A stretch of DNA of 51,576 bases. It comes from Lingula anatina (taxonomy: Eukaryota > Brachiopoda > Lingulata > Lingulida > Lingulidae). This document shows, piece by piece, positions 1-22,929 of the stretch; within the stretch, counting starts at the first letter, position 1; every line of letters starts with the position of its first letter. The notes below the pieces were generated by a model, which worked only from the letters and a program-made list of their open reading frames with translations, ran no database searches and was not told the origin of the DNA. The DNA lies in the NCBI RefSeq assembly GCF_001039355.2, contig NW_019773765.1, positions 1 through 51,576 of the forward strand, given 5' to 3'. The position numbers and the translations under genes were made by a program.

Positions 1-2551
1 AATGTGATGCCAAAATATGAAACATTATTTTGCTCTTGGAAATTTTTATTTATATCATATGTTTTTTTTTTGTAATTTTCCTTATTTTCTTTATGAATCA
101 GAAGTGGAACTCTTTTTGCTAAAAGAAACTTTTTAACAAATCATTTATTGATATAATGAATATGCCTGTTTGTTAAAAATCTTTTTCCCAAAGATATGAA
201 AATATGTTAAGGTATTTTATGAAATAAAAACCATAAGATCTTGTAAAGAAAAGACATCACAGTGTTTAAGTACATAGTTATTGATTTGAACAAATTACCC
301 CAACATTTTACAGTGCCTATGGACTAAGATCGTCTTTTAAATACTTTCAAGTCTATCGTCAACTTTTCTCTTTTAAGTCTTAATTGACATAGAAAACACA
401 TTAACATACAAGATTAATTGTGTGTGAACTGGGTGGGGAGCATCCTTAGCATTCTTACGTCCTAGAATAGAAAAGGTGAGCACTTTAGATTATATATTCA
501 CTGCACAGATACAGGTTAGTCATTATTATCACTGTGACCACTTTTTTCTCATTATGTCTCATTATGCCATAACATGATCTGTGTGGTAATTAAAAGATAT
601 GTGCACTGCAGAGGTATTATGAACAGACAGTCTAATCGTATCCAGATAATTCAGAATTATCTAAATCCGATTTGGTTGTTCATTAACACACGTCCTAGCA
701 GAAAGTATTCTCTATATGCTTTATAAAAGTAGGCCTTGGTGGCCTATATGTTGAATGTCATTCGGGGGTGCTGACTACACAGGTGGAACCAGACAGCCTA
801 AGGCACATTATAAGCCATGTCTACGGCACAGCAATGACTTTAAACAGTCGTAGAGTTCAGGTTCTGTGTATTCTTCTTGAAGTCTTTTATTTTCAAAACA
901 TGTAGTGCATGACGCTAAAAAGGACCGTCACCTACTGTATAGAAACTGGGGTTCATTTGAAGATCACCAGCCCGTCCTGATGTGTAGCTAGGATTGTTAC
1001 TGGCTCATTTCTAGGTAGAGGTAATTTTATTGTTTTATGAGTGTATTGAGGTGTCAGATTGAGTAAAATTAATATTGGCAGATTTGTATCTTTAATAAAA
1101 CATTCATGTATCATTTTTTTTTCAAATGAACTGCTTTAAAGAAAAAAAAGGCAGAAAAACATGTTTGTGAAGAAATGTTTAAGTTTAACTAGTGTATGTA
1201 CCCCAAGCTATATCTACATACAGACAAAACAGGCCAATTACTTAGCACTTGAGGGAAAGAACACTTTTGAAAAAAAAAAACAGGACCTTCCACACTTCCC
1301 TCCTATGTCATGTATTAAGTTAATAGTGCATCCCCAAAGGTTTGCTGTCTAATTATAGTCACTTCATTCAGATACAATTTTTACTTTTCAGTGCCTTTTA
1401 TCAGTAGTTAATGTTTTTGTGCCTTATTTTAATTCCAAACAACAATAGACGAAAAACCCATTTTAGGGAATTGAATATATACTTCATCATTACAGGTGTT
1501 AAAGAAATATTTTAAGGTTGCCCACAGATTACTAAATAAGCACACAGTTCTTATCATGTAGAATCTACATAGCATTCTTGTCATGACGCTGAATAGATCT
1601 GACAATTTGCCTTGTGCTTAACATTTTGCCCTTCTTCGTATTAGCTACATGACAGTATTTCTTTCTTCCATCTTCCATTGGAATGCCTCCCACCTTATCC
1701 TGTTATGCTGTAAGTTCTTACACCTGTAAAATCCCACCTGTATGCTATATTGTCTTACTCATACCCTGATCAGGAAATTCTTCAGTCTCTTATTATTGGC
1801 ATTATTATCATTGGTTTATGTACTTTTGATAAAAGCAAGTGATCTATGAGGTATGGATGAAATGACATTTCAAAGGACCTCTACAGTAAACATGTAAATT
1901 CTTTAGTGAGGAATTCTGTGGTATGTGAGACACCGGGGTTGTGGTTATAGCCTATTATTTAAAGGGACGTACAGTGGTGCGATTGCATGGTCTTTTAAGC
2001 ACTTCTGGACACCATCTAACTGGTTTTGTCGGTATCATATGAAAATTACACATTTGCAAAAGCCCTTTTCACCTGGGTTATCCAGATTTTTAATGATGCT
2101 GGTGCTGATAAACACCGTTATTGCTGACGTAAATGATTTCTGTGTAACTGAATAACGGTCTACCTTTTGTCTGAGGTGAACTTCTTTTCAGCGTTCATCA
2201 GACACACATTAATTCATTTTCATCTGTTGATTTGTGCAAATGGCTAATTATATATTGATAAGAATGAACATTTAGGTACCAAATATCAAATTTATACGAT
2301 AGCACTTGATTTATCTAAGGCTGTATTTAATTGCATTTATCAATGAACAGCCTGTGGAATTGCCCCTGTATTGTTTCTGCATTATATTGTATTAAGTGTA
2401 TATCTCCCAATGAATATAATTCAGTTTTTTTTTTGTCCACGTGCATATTTGGTGTTTCTATCAGTTTTTAAGGGAAAAGCCAAATAAAAAAGACAATTAT
2501 ATATGATGTTTTTAATTTTGCTTCTTAATCCGAGGTTAAATTTTTTTTCAG
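1..2551. other. Non-coding: NELL intron or upstream sequence
   Basis: No exon could be supported here. The first recognisable NELL exon starts at 2552 in phase 2, so this stretch should be the intron that follows the signal-peptide exon of NELL, or contain that exon unrecognised. It is AT-rich with short homopolymers. Several short open frames lack family resemblance and coding character. The signal-peptide exon probably lies before the window. Confidence 0.5.
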
Positions 2552-13700
<11,149 letters not shown>

Positions 13701-14187
13701 CTAGTATAATGAAAAACGAAACTGCTACAGGGATTGATGAAGGATAGAGGAAATCCAGCAGATGGATTCCCTTGTGAATTGTGACAATGATTATTTTTAA
13801 CAAAAGAATTATTTATTTTTCTGTGCTGAACACTAATTTATTTTAAGAAGCATGAGAGATGTTTTGATGGATGAGACATATTTTGTGTGTGTTTTAGAAT
13901 ATTCACTTATGTCATATTTACTGCAGATGCAGGTATGAGTTAATAGTGTTTGAATGCAAACAAGTATACTATATTGGCATTGTTTCTTTCAGTTGGCACT
14001 TAAATGTATTGAATTAAGTATATTTGGATTACCCATTAACATGATAATTATAAATGTCATTTACACCAGTGCAAAAAAGGAATGTTGCATGCAAATGCTG
14101 ACTGTTAGAATTCAAGAGAGGAATTCAAGAAAAAGAAAAGCATTTAGCCTTAGGTAACTATTGCAAGACATGATTATGGTTAAAAAT

Positions 14188-14193
14188 AATAAA
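14188..14193 (+). terminator. Candidate proximal NELL poly(A) signal
   Basis: AATAAA about 490 bases after the NELL stop codon. A second AATAAA lies at 15853. Which is used cannot be read from the sequence. Confidence 0.35.
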
Positions 14194-14580
14194 AAAGTGT
14201 AATTTATTAGACTTATTCTGAAAAGTATTCTTGAGCTGACGAAGTATTGAAGATCTTTTTAAATTTGTTCATAGATTATCAGGTAAGGCATTAGATGTGT
14301 ATATTCTGTATATGTGCCATTTGCATTGCATAAAAAATGTTGTGAAGTTGATCATTTAGACATGTCAGCCACTGTCATTTTAGGTCATTAATTGTAGCAA
14401 TGATCTCTCACTTGTAATATACTTTTCTCTTTAATAGAAAAGACCAGAGGTCATAAATATTTATGAGTAAATATTTTGAATTTCAAACATTCCTTCAGCA
14501 GTACAGGTACTGTTTACTTTTTTGTTTGTTTGTTTGTTTGTTTTGCATTTGATGCTAACATCACTGGGAATTTTTTGTAA

Positions 14581-14617
14581 TTTTTTTTTTTTTTTTTTTT
14601 TTTTTGGGGGGGGGGGG
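14581..14617. repeat. T25-G12 homopolymer junction
   Basis: A run of 25 T directly abuts a run of 12 G. The same kind of junction recurs at 36526-36560 and about 39121-39158. Confidence 0.9.
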
Positions 14618-15719
14618 TATGTGCTTTGTGTTGATTGTTAAGATGTCAATTTGTTTTTATTTTATTTGATACAATTTGTATCTTTTCATTGATGCTTTTT
14701 GTATGGTGATACATGATAGGTAGGAAAAATAGTTGCAAAATAGCATATCATAGCAAAATGTTAGTGCTTTATGTAAATGTATATTAAAAATGAGCAGTCA
14801 GTCTTACAAATTCCCACATGATGATTATTGTAATTATGATAGCATTGAAAATACGCACATACCCAAATTGTACAGACTTTATAAGTGAATACTTGTAACC
14901 AATTTGTGTGTCATATTATATAAATTCTCAAGTTGCCATTATTATGATAGATTTATTGGATCCAGTATCATTTGGCAGGTTTTTATAAATTAGCAACATT
15001 AGCAATGCAGTTTAGATGTGCAGTGCTGTAAGAGCCACCTGGGAATATTTTTTATACAATTTCATCTTTAGCGTCATTATGTACAGTCACATGTATGACT
15101 ACATATAACATTCACCTGTGTCTGTCAGTGTCTTCTAGAAGTGGTGTCAGATGCAGATTTAACTGAATATCAGCTTTCTTAAAATAATTTATACGAAAGT
15201 GGCCGCAATTTTTTAAGGATTTTTCATGTATATCTCTTGTTATTGCACCAGTACTACCAGATCATGTTTATGGTTTAGTTTATATTTTAAAACCTGGTAG
15301 TTCCGAGTGTTCACAATACAGGCCAATCTAAAAATCAGCATGTTTGGAAAAATATTTACAAAAGTTACGATTATCATATTTTTTTGTAATTTTTTGTCAG
15401 ATTTACTGAAAGACGCTTTTTATTTAACTTTAAATGAATTACAGCCTTTTATATATTGAAGGTGCAAGTCATATCAACATAATCAGATAACTTTAACAAT
15501 AGCAACCATGTATCTGTATCATTGCATTACTTAAAACTTGCTTGATTTATCCTTAGGAATGCAGTACAGGTCAAGTTCAAATGGGCCTAATCAGACAAAT
15601 TTATCAAATGTTTTATCTTGACATTATTATTTGGTTAATCCATATATTTATTGTGATTTTAAACATGTTTTGTTATAGCATATCTAAATGTAAAACTGAT
15701 TTTTTTTTCAACTTTGCAG

Positions 15720-15781
15720 GTGCCACCTGCAAGATTAAAATTTGTTGCCAAATATGGACCTGATGAATGTTTCTTTAATTG
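15720..15781 (+). other. Candidate alternative last exon of NELL
   Basis: A strong polypyrimidine tract and acceptor end at 15719. Read in phase 0 from the penultimate NELL exon, it gives 20 codons ending with TGA, and an AATAAA follows at 15853. This is only a splice-signal prediction; the 13488 exon keeps the CxC-type cysteines expected in NELL and is preferred. Confidence 0.2.
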
Positions 15782-17040
15782 ACCCTTTGCATATTTTCCC
15801 GGTTGCAATGTTGCTGTTGGCATAAAAAAGGCACATTTTTTACTGAACTTTAAATAAAAAATGAAACTGCCTCACCCCTACCCGCCCCTTAAAAAGGAAA
15901 AAACTCTTTTATTTGCACAATATTAGTGCACAATCGACATTATGTAGATAACTTCTTGAGTTTTTTTTTTTTTACTTTAAAGTTAAAAGCATTGTTAACA
16001 GTGCCATTTTTTCATTTAATTAATGATTATTTTTTTATTATTTTTTGTGCAAGCATGCGTGTCTACATTTCAATATACACTTGGGACTGAAAGAAGAAAA
16101 ATGAATGCTTAAATATTTTGGTCCATCAGACCTACAAAAGAAATTAATTGAGAATGGTTTTGTACAGGTTGTATATAAGCTTTCTTTATCTAAACTTGCC
16201 GTAATGTTCCAGTCTTCGGAAACTATTTACATTGAATTTTACAATTCCTTTACTGTCCAAAATATGTTCAAAACAACACTGATGATGTAAATTATAAAAT
16301 ATTTTATTCACTTAATTTTATTGATATTCTAGATGTCTTGATATGCAATGTCTTTTATTACATTAAAATGATGGTAAATGAATGAATTACTACACAATAT
16401 TTTAATTCTACAACTTCACTGTATGAACACAATACTACGTATAAAAGAAGATAATTTTCAAGCACAAAGAGGGAGTTATATACATATTATCAATGAGCAA
16501 ATCCAATTCTCCCATCTTAGGGTGCCATTTAACCAACATTTCCTCGAGTCTTTTAAGAACATTGTTGCAAATAATTAATCGAAAGAGTAATGTTTGCCTT
16601 TTCCTGGCAAAATGCAAGTTGCTAGGCAAATCTCAAAACTGCAACAATGTGGTACTCGGTGGCCCAATCCATCTGCTTTTCTTCCGTAGATACTCCTTTA
16701 TTTACTCAATATTTGATATTGTGTAGTGGCAATCCCCAAGCATCAGGAAAAATTTTACACCTTATTGACTTTTTAGCAATTTTACAAATAATTACACAAA
16801 TCTTTATATAAAAAAAAAGTTAAATTTTACATGGAAAACTTTCTTGACAAGATTATAATCTCAACAAGTGCATGTCTTGGACGGAAACATGATCATTTTA
16901 CTGGTACTTCACTGACCATTGACAAATGGTCTCTCAGTATGATGAATGGCGCATTAAAGTTGTCGATGACGGATATAATTGTTTTATATAATACTCTTGT
17001 TCAAAAAAAGATCCACAAGTTTTTGCATGTGTCCATCAGA

Positions 17041-18352
17041 TCATTCCACAGGGTCAACAATGAGTGGGGCAATGTACTCTGAGTGACGGATTCCAAATGA
17101 AAACTTGGGATTTGTTCTCTTGTGTGGAAAGAACTGAAAAATATATAAAAAATATATATCATAAGAAACTCGTAAACTTCACTTTATTAAAGAGGAAATA
17201 AAGTCTCTTTAAACTTAGAAGTGCCCCATAGCTTTTGCATCATTTTTCCCCAAAAAAAGTTTTTGTAAACTTGATTAAAACCAGTTTATCTATTAATGAC
17301 CAACAGGCCTAACAGTGGTCAGGACGGCACATTTGAATGGGTCTCAGATTCAAGCCTTTAACAAACACATCAATAATTGGTGGAATAAAATTTGACCAAC
17401 ATTAACTAATTTGGTTGGTCAGTGATTAACCCTCTCCTCACTCACATTTAGCAGCTAACAATAGCACTGAATCTTACCTTCTCTGGAGAATGAGCGCCTG
17501 GTCCTGGCTTTTGTGTGCTGTCCCCTGGCATAACATTTCTGCTGGTCATACTGTAAAGTGGGGCCCTTTCCTTGTTCACTGATGGTGCAGTGGTGTTATA
17601 TGTTCCTGGTCCGGGGGTCTGAAAATGTGCAGAAATAAACAATAAATTTCTTTTTATGTAAAACATACTTTCTAATGATTAAAATATTATACTAAATGAC
17701 AAATAACCTAGGCAAAATATTATGAAGTTTAACCTTAAGATTGAACCCATTCTCATCAAATTATTTTTTTATACCTGCTTTCATTAACTCCCAGAAAACT
17801 TGGTAAACAGATAAAATTGCAACTCACCTTCTGTAAATCCTCATGGAAGCTTCCTGTTTTACTGCGTCCCGTCAGAGAGTAGCATGGAGCTTGACGTTTG
17901 CCACTCTGGTGTGTCTTGCCAGTCATTGTTGGCAGGGTGTAGTTGTTAGGTGCAGGGATGCTGTCAGTCCTCCTGTTTCTGTGGCGTGAACCAAAGCTGT
18001 ATTGAGGGTGGTGGAAATGGGTACTCGGGCCAGCAGCTTCTGGGGAGTAAGCGCCTGGGCCTGGGGTTCTGAAGGACTTCACATCTTGTGGGCGGCTGTA
18101 CAAGGAGTAATGGGGTGTCCCATCTGCGCCATCACGATAGATCTTGTGAGTGGGTAAATGGCAGGGCCCAGGGCTGCAATCATCTTTGGTTTTACCATGC
18201 TTGATCCCAAAGATATAAGCAGGACCCTTTGAATGAACGCTTCTGATATCATGATTTGGTTGGCCTACAAGTCCTGGTAAAGCATAGCAAGGTCCAGGGC
18301 TGCTGTACATGGCAGCAATAGGCCCTCTGGGTTTGGTATAGTTGTATACCAT
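17041..18352 (-). CDS. ODF3: Outer dense fibre protein 3-like (CIMAP family), copy A
   Basis: ODF3/CIMAP proteins carry STPGR (Pro-Gly-Pro) repeats and associate with axonemal microtubules of sperm tails and cilia. Coding exons on the minus strand, 5' to 3': 18352..17828, 17618..17478, 17133..17041. All introns are phase 0 and the protein is 252 aa, against about 254 aa for vertebrate ODF3. The start ATG opens with M-V-Y-N-Y-T. Repeat motifs seen in order include PGPCYALP, PGPCHLPT, PGPGAYSPE, PAPNNYTLP, PGPGTYNTT and PGPGAHSPE, plus repeated YSF/FGS-type segments. The last exon ends with F-S-F-G-I-R-H-S-E-Y and a short acidic tail. A TTTCAG acceptor lies just upstream of the ATG, so a non-coding 5' exon is expected. 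The gene lies tail-to-tail with NELL and in direct tandem with copy B. Confidence 0.92.
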
Positions 18353-19213
18353 CTTCAATGTTGAGTAATAAGACTTACGAAAGGCACTGAAATAAATAAA
18401 ATTTACATTAAAACAAGATGCTTTGACAAAATATTCAAATTTTTTCTGTGTGTGTGTTTTAGTGAACGGCCATGGAACAAATTGTGTGTAAAAACATATG
18501 GTCATTTTCTATGTCAAATATTGTGGCTGCAAGCCATTTAACCATCTTTTGTATCTGTAAAGCAAAAACTGACACATGCACAAGAAATGGAAATAGATCT
18601 TAAGGTGATGAAAATGCATGTGCATTAAATTATTTTTCAAATATACTACTAACAATACTTAAGATGTGAGCTACTACAACATTATTACTCATCTAATACT
18701 TTTACAAACACAGGCCAATTCCAGGACATATATAGTAGCAACAAAACTAAAAATAACTCTTGAAACAAAATTCAGTAGATAATTTATTCAAATCATTCTG
18801 TATAAGTTACAATATGTTAAATACCTCAAATGAGCAAATTTGCACATATACACATACACAAATAGATTAAATTACAACAATTTTTACTTGACTAGTAGTG
18901 TGTTTTTTTGGCACATTGATGCATAATATTACTATTTTAGCTTTAACAATCTCTTACAGCACGATGTGCATTGGTCTACAATATCTTTTCTAGGCCACTG
19001 TATTCTTTTTTAACCACCTTCAATAAATTCCAAAGAATCAGTGTCAATTAAGTAATATTAATTATAAGAAAATGTGTGTTCTATGACAAGTGTTGCTCTG
19101 ATATTGGCAAAAAGTGAAATCCTTATCATCTTAATGTTACTAATAACAAGGTAATGTCAGAAGTAGAGTATACTGTTCATATCCTTAAGTTCAATGTCCA
19201 TAAGTGACTTTTT
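18353..19213. other. Spacer between tandem ODF3 copies
   Basis: Holds the 5' flank of copy A and the 3' flank of copy B, both minus-strand. AT-rich, with no coding frame of note. An AG acceptor (TTTCAG before TGC) lies about 40 bases upstream of the copy-A ATG. No clear first exon for copy A was identified; it may lie here or be shared with the upstream promoter of copy B. Confidence 0.4.
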
Positions 19214-20592
19214 CTAATCATCAACTGCAATGATTAACGGTGCCAAATATTGAGAATGTGGGATTCCAAATGAGAACAACGGTTGCTCAACTTTGTTTAT
19301 CCAAACCTGAAATATATAGAAAATACATGATTTTACAGTAAAAACTTCTCACCTTGATATTCATTTTCAAATATGTTTTTTAAACATTAAATTATATAGA
19401 GCCATTTCCAGTATTTTCCCCTCTTTAGCATCTTCCTCAGTTCACTTTTTTTTCACATTTCTACCATTTCAAGAGAGTTTTGAGGCATTTTTTATTCTTT
19501 ACAATTCTTCATCACAGGGAATGCAAAATTTTACAAAATGTACAGAGGGATAAAAGATGCTACAAATGTGAAATACTTTACAATAGCTTTAAAAAGAAAA
19601 AAAGCTATTATTCTCTATAAGCGGACCAATCTGAGAGTCACATACTTAAACTGACATAATCAAGTAGACCTCTTTTTTTCTTCAGGTTAGTCAATGAATC
19701 AAAATAAACAATGAAAATACCTTCTCTGGAGAATAGGCTCCTGGTCCTGGCTTCTGGGTGGTGTCCCCTGGCATAACATTTCTGCTGGTCATACTGTAAA
19801 GTGGGGCCCTTTCCTTGTTCACTGATGGATTAGTGGTGTTATATGTGCCAGGTCCAGGGGTCTGAAAAAAATAATAAAATCTTTACAAACTTTTCAACAA
19901 GTGAGGATTCTTTAAGATATCTCTCTGAACAGAAACAAATTTAGGTCTAATGAGGTAATGAGAAAAAAATACTGTCTCTGCAACAGAACCTGTTCTCATT
20001 TTGTGATTTTTTTTAGATTGGCTTTTAATATCTCCCAGAAAACATGTTTAACAAAATTGCAAATTACCTTTTGTAAATCCTCATGGAAGCTTCCCGTTTT
20101 ACTGCGTCCAGTCAGAGAGTAGCATGGAGCTTGACGTTTGCCGCTCTGGATAGTTTTGCCAGTCATTCCAGGAAGGCAGTAGTTGTTAGGTGCAGGGATG
20201 CTGTCAGTCCTCCTGTTTTTGTGGCGTGAACCAAAGCTGTATTTAGGATGGCGATAATAGGCACTTTGGCCAACAGCTTCCGGGGAGTAAGTGCCTGGGC
20301 CTGGGACATTGAAATGACGGCCAGACTTCTGGCGGCTGTACAAAGAGTAATGAGGTGTGCCATCTTGGCCATCACGATAGATTTTGGCAGTAGGGAAATG
20401 GCAGGGTCCAGGGCTACAGTCATCTACAATTTTGCCTTGCCTAATTCCAAAGACATATGCAGGAGCTTTTCCATGTGAGCTTCTTATGTCATGGTTCCGT
20501 TGACCTACAAGTCCTGGTAAAGCATAGCAAGGTCCAGGGCTGCTGTACATGGCAGCAATAGGCCCTCTGGGTCTGGTATAGTTGTATACCAT
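19214..20592 (-). CDS. ODF3: Outer dense fibre protein 3-like (CIMAP family), copy B
   Basis: Tandem paralogue of copy A with the same architecture: coding exons 20592..20068, 19861..19721, 19306..19214. These are 525, 141 and 93 bases, exactly the lengths in copy A, and encode 252 aa with phase 0 introns. The same M-V-Y-N-Y-T start and the same series of PGP repeats are present (PGPCYALP, PGPCHFPT, PGPGTYSPE, PAPNNYCLP, PGPGTYNTT, PGPGAYSPE). Exons 1 and 2 are strongly similar to copy A at the base level. Exon 3 has diverged, apart from an F-S-F-G-I-x-H-S-x-Y core. The expected role is a structural microtubule-associated protein of the flagellum or cilium. The 5' UTR is spliced: an acceptor lies 47 bases before the ATG, with candidate first exons at 21337 and 22032. 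Confidence 0.92.
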
Positions 20593-20948
20593 CTTGAGTG
20601 TAAAATTCTGTATCCCTTGAAGTTGTCAAGAAATCAGCACTGAAACACAAATAATAAGTGTTCATACATTTGTTTTGAGAAAATAGCTGTAATATATACA
20701 ATTTATTTATAACTGCGATAAATATTTTAATGTGTTTCTCAACTGATTAGAAAACTTCTAAAAACCATCTTTCAATCTTATAAATTAAATAATGTAAAAA
20801 TACAAGCTTCCCAAATAAAAATGTAACAAATATTTTGATTGAATTAAATTGATGCTTAATATACTGCTAAAGAAGAATTTTTATAATGTAACTTTGTACT
20901 CAACTTTCATAAACTAGTGACACACTCACTGTAATACTCTACCAGTCT

Positions 20949-21017
20949 TACTACTACTACTACTACTACTACATGTACTACTGTTACACTGTACTACTAT
21001 TACTACATGTACTACTG
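20949..21017. repeat. (TAC)n/(ACT)n imperfect microsatellite
   Basis: An uninterrupted TAC repeat is followed by imperfect TAC/TGT units. Confidence 0.85.
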
Positions 21018-21069
21018 CTATAATATTTCTGTACACTATTTCAAATAATCAGTCTCAAGCACTCTTATA

Positions 21070-21190
21070 AAGTTAATTTTTTAATTCTAAATTGTGGTTA
21101 AATACAGAAAAATTAATTTTTCAATTCTAAATCATGCTTAATTACAGAAAAATTAATTTTTTAATTCTAAATTGTGCTTAAATACAGAAA
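21070..21190. repeat. Three tandem copies of a 40-bp AT-rich unit
   Basis: The unit contains TTAATTCTAAATTGTGCTTA followed by AATACAGAAAA and recurs at about 21072, 21112 and 21152 with a few mismatches. It lies in the probable 5' intron of ODF3 copy B. Confidence 0.85.
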
Positions 21191-21336
21191 AAGTTAACAA
21201 GAGTGGTTGAGACATAGTAGTGGAACTACTGTTTAAATGTTACTAAATGAATCAAATACTACTGTAACTCTTAAAAATATCAAAATAAATAACACAAAAT
21301 AAAATATCAACACATCTAATATCGAAATCAACATAC

Positions 21337-21420
21337 CTGTACATAAACTTCTTCTAACTATGTCGCCATATGCTGCTAGGGGACGCCATGCTCACTAAGA
21401 GTCATTCACATAACTTTGTT
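21337..21420 (-). other. Candidate non-coding first exon of ODF3 copy B
   Basis: On the minus strand a CAG|GTATGT donor at 21337/21336 ends a stretch that is followed, 0.7 kb downstream, by the acceptor just before the copy-B ATG. The stretch holds a short upstream frame (ATGGCGTCC..., 11 codons) that closes before the donor. The 5' limit is a guess. Confidence 0.35.
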
Positions 21421-21431
21421 TTGCACCCTTA

Positions 21432-21446
21432 GCTATCCTTAGCAAC
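21432..21446. promoter_or_regulatory. RFX X-box-like site
   Basis: GCTATC-CTT-AGCAAC fits the X-box consensus RYYNYY-N(1-3)-RRNRAC, which RFX factors use at ciliary genes. It lies roughly 95 bases upstream of the donor of a candidate ODF3 first exon, beside GC-richer sequence with GCCGCCATTA (YY1-like). Confidence 0.4.
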
Positions 21447-22031
21447 AACGCCGCCATTATTATTTTCGGCCATTATTGATTTATCAAAACAACGTGCCGT
21501 GGCTCAATCAGCTTTGCCATTAGTAATATCTTAAATAGTCATACTTCGTATTAGTCTATCACTTATCTACATTTGCTGAAATATTGCGCGTTTATTTCTT
21601 TGAGCTTGTAAAAATTTTCCCCGCGTTACTCCGTAAAAAAACAATTCGGGTGATAGTGAAGATCACGAGAACGACACGGCACAGCATTAGTTGTGTCGGT
21701 ACCCCTAGTTGTGCCTTTTGTTGAAATGTTTTAACTAATAAGGGTGTATAAACTCTATGCGGCAGCATGAAATCCACACTAAACTACTGCGTTACACGAA
21801 AACTTAATTGCCGGCTAATGTTCCGTCCCATGGGACTTTGCTCACAGCCTAGAACTTTCGTCATTCTAGAACTTTCGATGTCCCAGTCAGTAGATTGTTC
21901 CAAATTAACTGATCAAACATAGCTTGTGCTCCATAAGTCATATCTATATCTATATATACATATATCTACATGTGATAGCTTGAATTCGTTAACATTTAAT
22001 AATTTCTATACAGAAAAACTTTAGAACTTAC

Positions 22032-22200
22032 CCTCAAAGTACGTTTCTCCCTGCGTTTAGTTGGAACACTGACAACCTTCTGCTGATGGCTGACGCTGGT
22101 CACTAAGATTATAAGTTTGTTGGTATCTAAGGAAAGTCATGTGACATAGTTTGTACGACGCCATTGGTTACAGCAGCCATTGTTATTTGTTAGCTTTGTT
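22032..22200 (-). other. Alternative candidate first exon/promoter for the ODF3 genes
   Basis: A minus-strand GTAAGT donor at 22031/22030 follows a stretch with an inverted CCAAT box near 22160 (CCATTGG on +). Transcription start and linkage to ODF3 are inferred only. Confidence 0.25.
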
Positions 22201-22385
22201 TCCTCCGATAAATAAGAGCTTTTCATCACATTACCATAATAATAGCCATACGTCGATATCTAATCAATTCATGTTGAGCAAGCTAGAATATCAAACTATA
22301 TGACAAACGAAGTAAAAATATTAAAATTAAGATACATAAACATATGCATAAAAAGTGAAAATAGTTTCATTGGATCTTAGTTTTG

Positions 22386-22463
22386 ATAGTCAGAAAGTTT
22401 TCATTTATGATAGATCTTGAAATTTGGTTTACCTGTTGACTGTTTCGTCTGTTCACTCTGACA
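22386..22463. repeat. Left inverted-repeat arm of the Penelope-like element
   Basis: This 78-base arm starts ATAGTCAGAAAG and ends in CACTCTGACA. It matches the reverse complement of 23600-23683 almost perfectly: one substitution and a 6-base indel (GGCCTA) were seen by eye. Confidence 0.9.
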
Positions 22464-22929
22464 AAGGACAAGTTACAATCCCATACGTGAAAGGAATTTC
22501 AGAAAAAATCATGAATGCAATGAGGAAGGAAAACATCGGAGTGTCAGTCAAACCACACGCAAAACTCGGAAACTTTCTTGTACATGAAATCGGGTGTGGG
22601 AGCTGTGACAGAGTTTATGTTGGAGAGACGGGAATACAATATTAGAAACAAGACTAGAGGAACACAAGAAAGATGTAATGGAAAATGTAAGTGAGGGAGT
22701 CAACACCAGATCCAAACTCTCTATGTCGAGTTTTACACAAATCCGCCATCACAGATCATATGTCAGATATAACAGCCATGCATGTGCCAAAATGGGACAA
22801 TGTAAAGCGAAAATGATTACAGTCAATTTTGGAATCCATCTGGATAAGAATAAAGAAACACACCATGAACAGAGATGAAGAAGCACACACGCTGTTCCAT
22901 GTGTATGACGACATTTTCAAACCCAACTC
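22458..22929 (+). mobile_element. Penelope-like retroelement remnant: end of RT region and GIY-YIG endonuclease
   Basis: Translated segments show I-P-Y-V-K-G-I-S-E-K near the start, then a cysteine pair followed by V-Y-V-G-E-T-G, then an R-L-x-E-H-K-K-D-V block. Later come S-A-I-T-D-H and a final N-R-D-E-x-A block. This order is characteristic of the RT C-terminus and GIY-YIG endonuclease of Penelope-like elements. The reading frame changes at least three times and has in-frame stops, so the copy is dead. The upstream RT core is absent: the left inverted arm directly precedes the fragment. The 3' side runs into a G tract and the assembly gap. The orientation is opposite to the ODF3 genes. Confidence 0.8.

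Larger units (their letters stand above)
13701..17040. other. NELL 3' UTR and convergent intergenic region with ODF3-A
   Basis: NELL ends at 13700 and ODF3-A ends, from the opposite strand, at 17041. AATAAA occurs on + at 14188 and 15853, giving candidate poly(A) signals for NELL. TTTATT at 16697 is an AATAAA on the minus strand suited to ODF3-A. A (TTTG)n tract lies at about 14519-14544 and a T25-G12 tract at 14581-14617. A strong acceptor at 15719 is discussed as a possible alternative last exon. No other gene was seen. Confidence 0.5.
20593..22385. other. 5' region of ODF3 copy B; no protein gene seen
   Basis: Contains minus-strand candidate first exons ending at donors near 21337 and 22032, an X-box-like site at 21432, an ACT/TAC microsatellite and a triplicated 40-bp repeat. 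No open frame with recognisable homology was found. Confidence 0.5.

Noticed and set aside
1925-2155. 76-codon frame upstream of the first NELL exon as a signal-peptide exon
   Set aside because: It has no suitable hydrophobic leader followed by a donor in the phase needed by the exon at 2552.
20163-20478. Alternative frames on both strands over ODF3 exon 1
   Set aside because: They are out-of-frame readings of an exon whose true frame has the PGP repeats and consistent splice borders.
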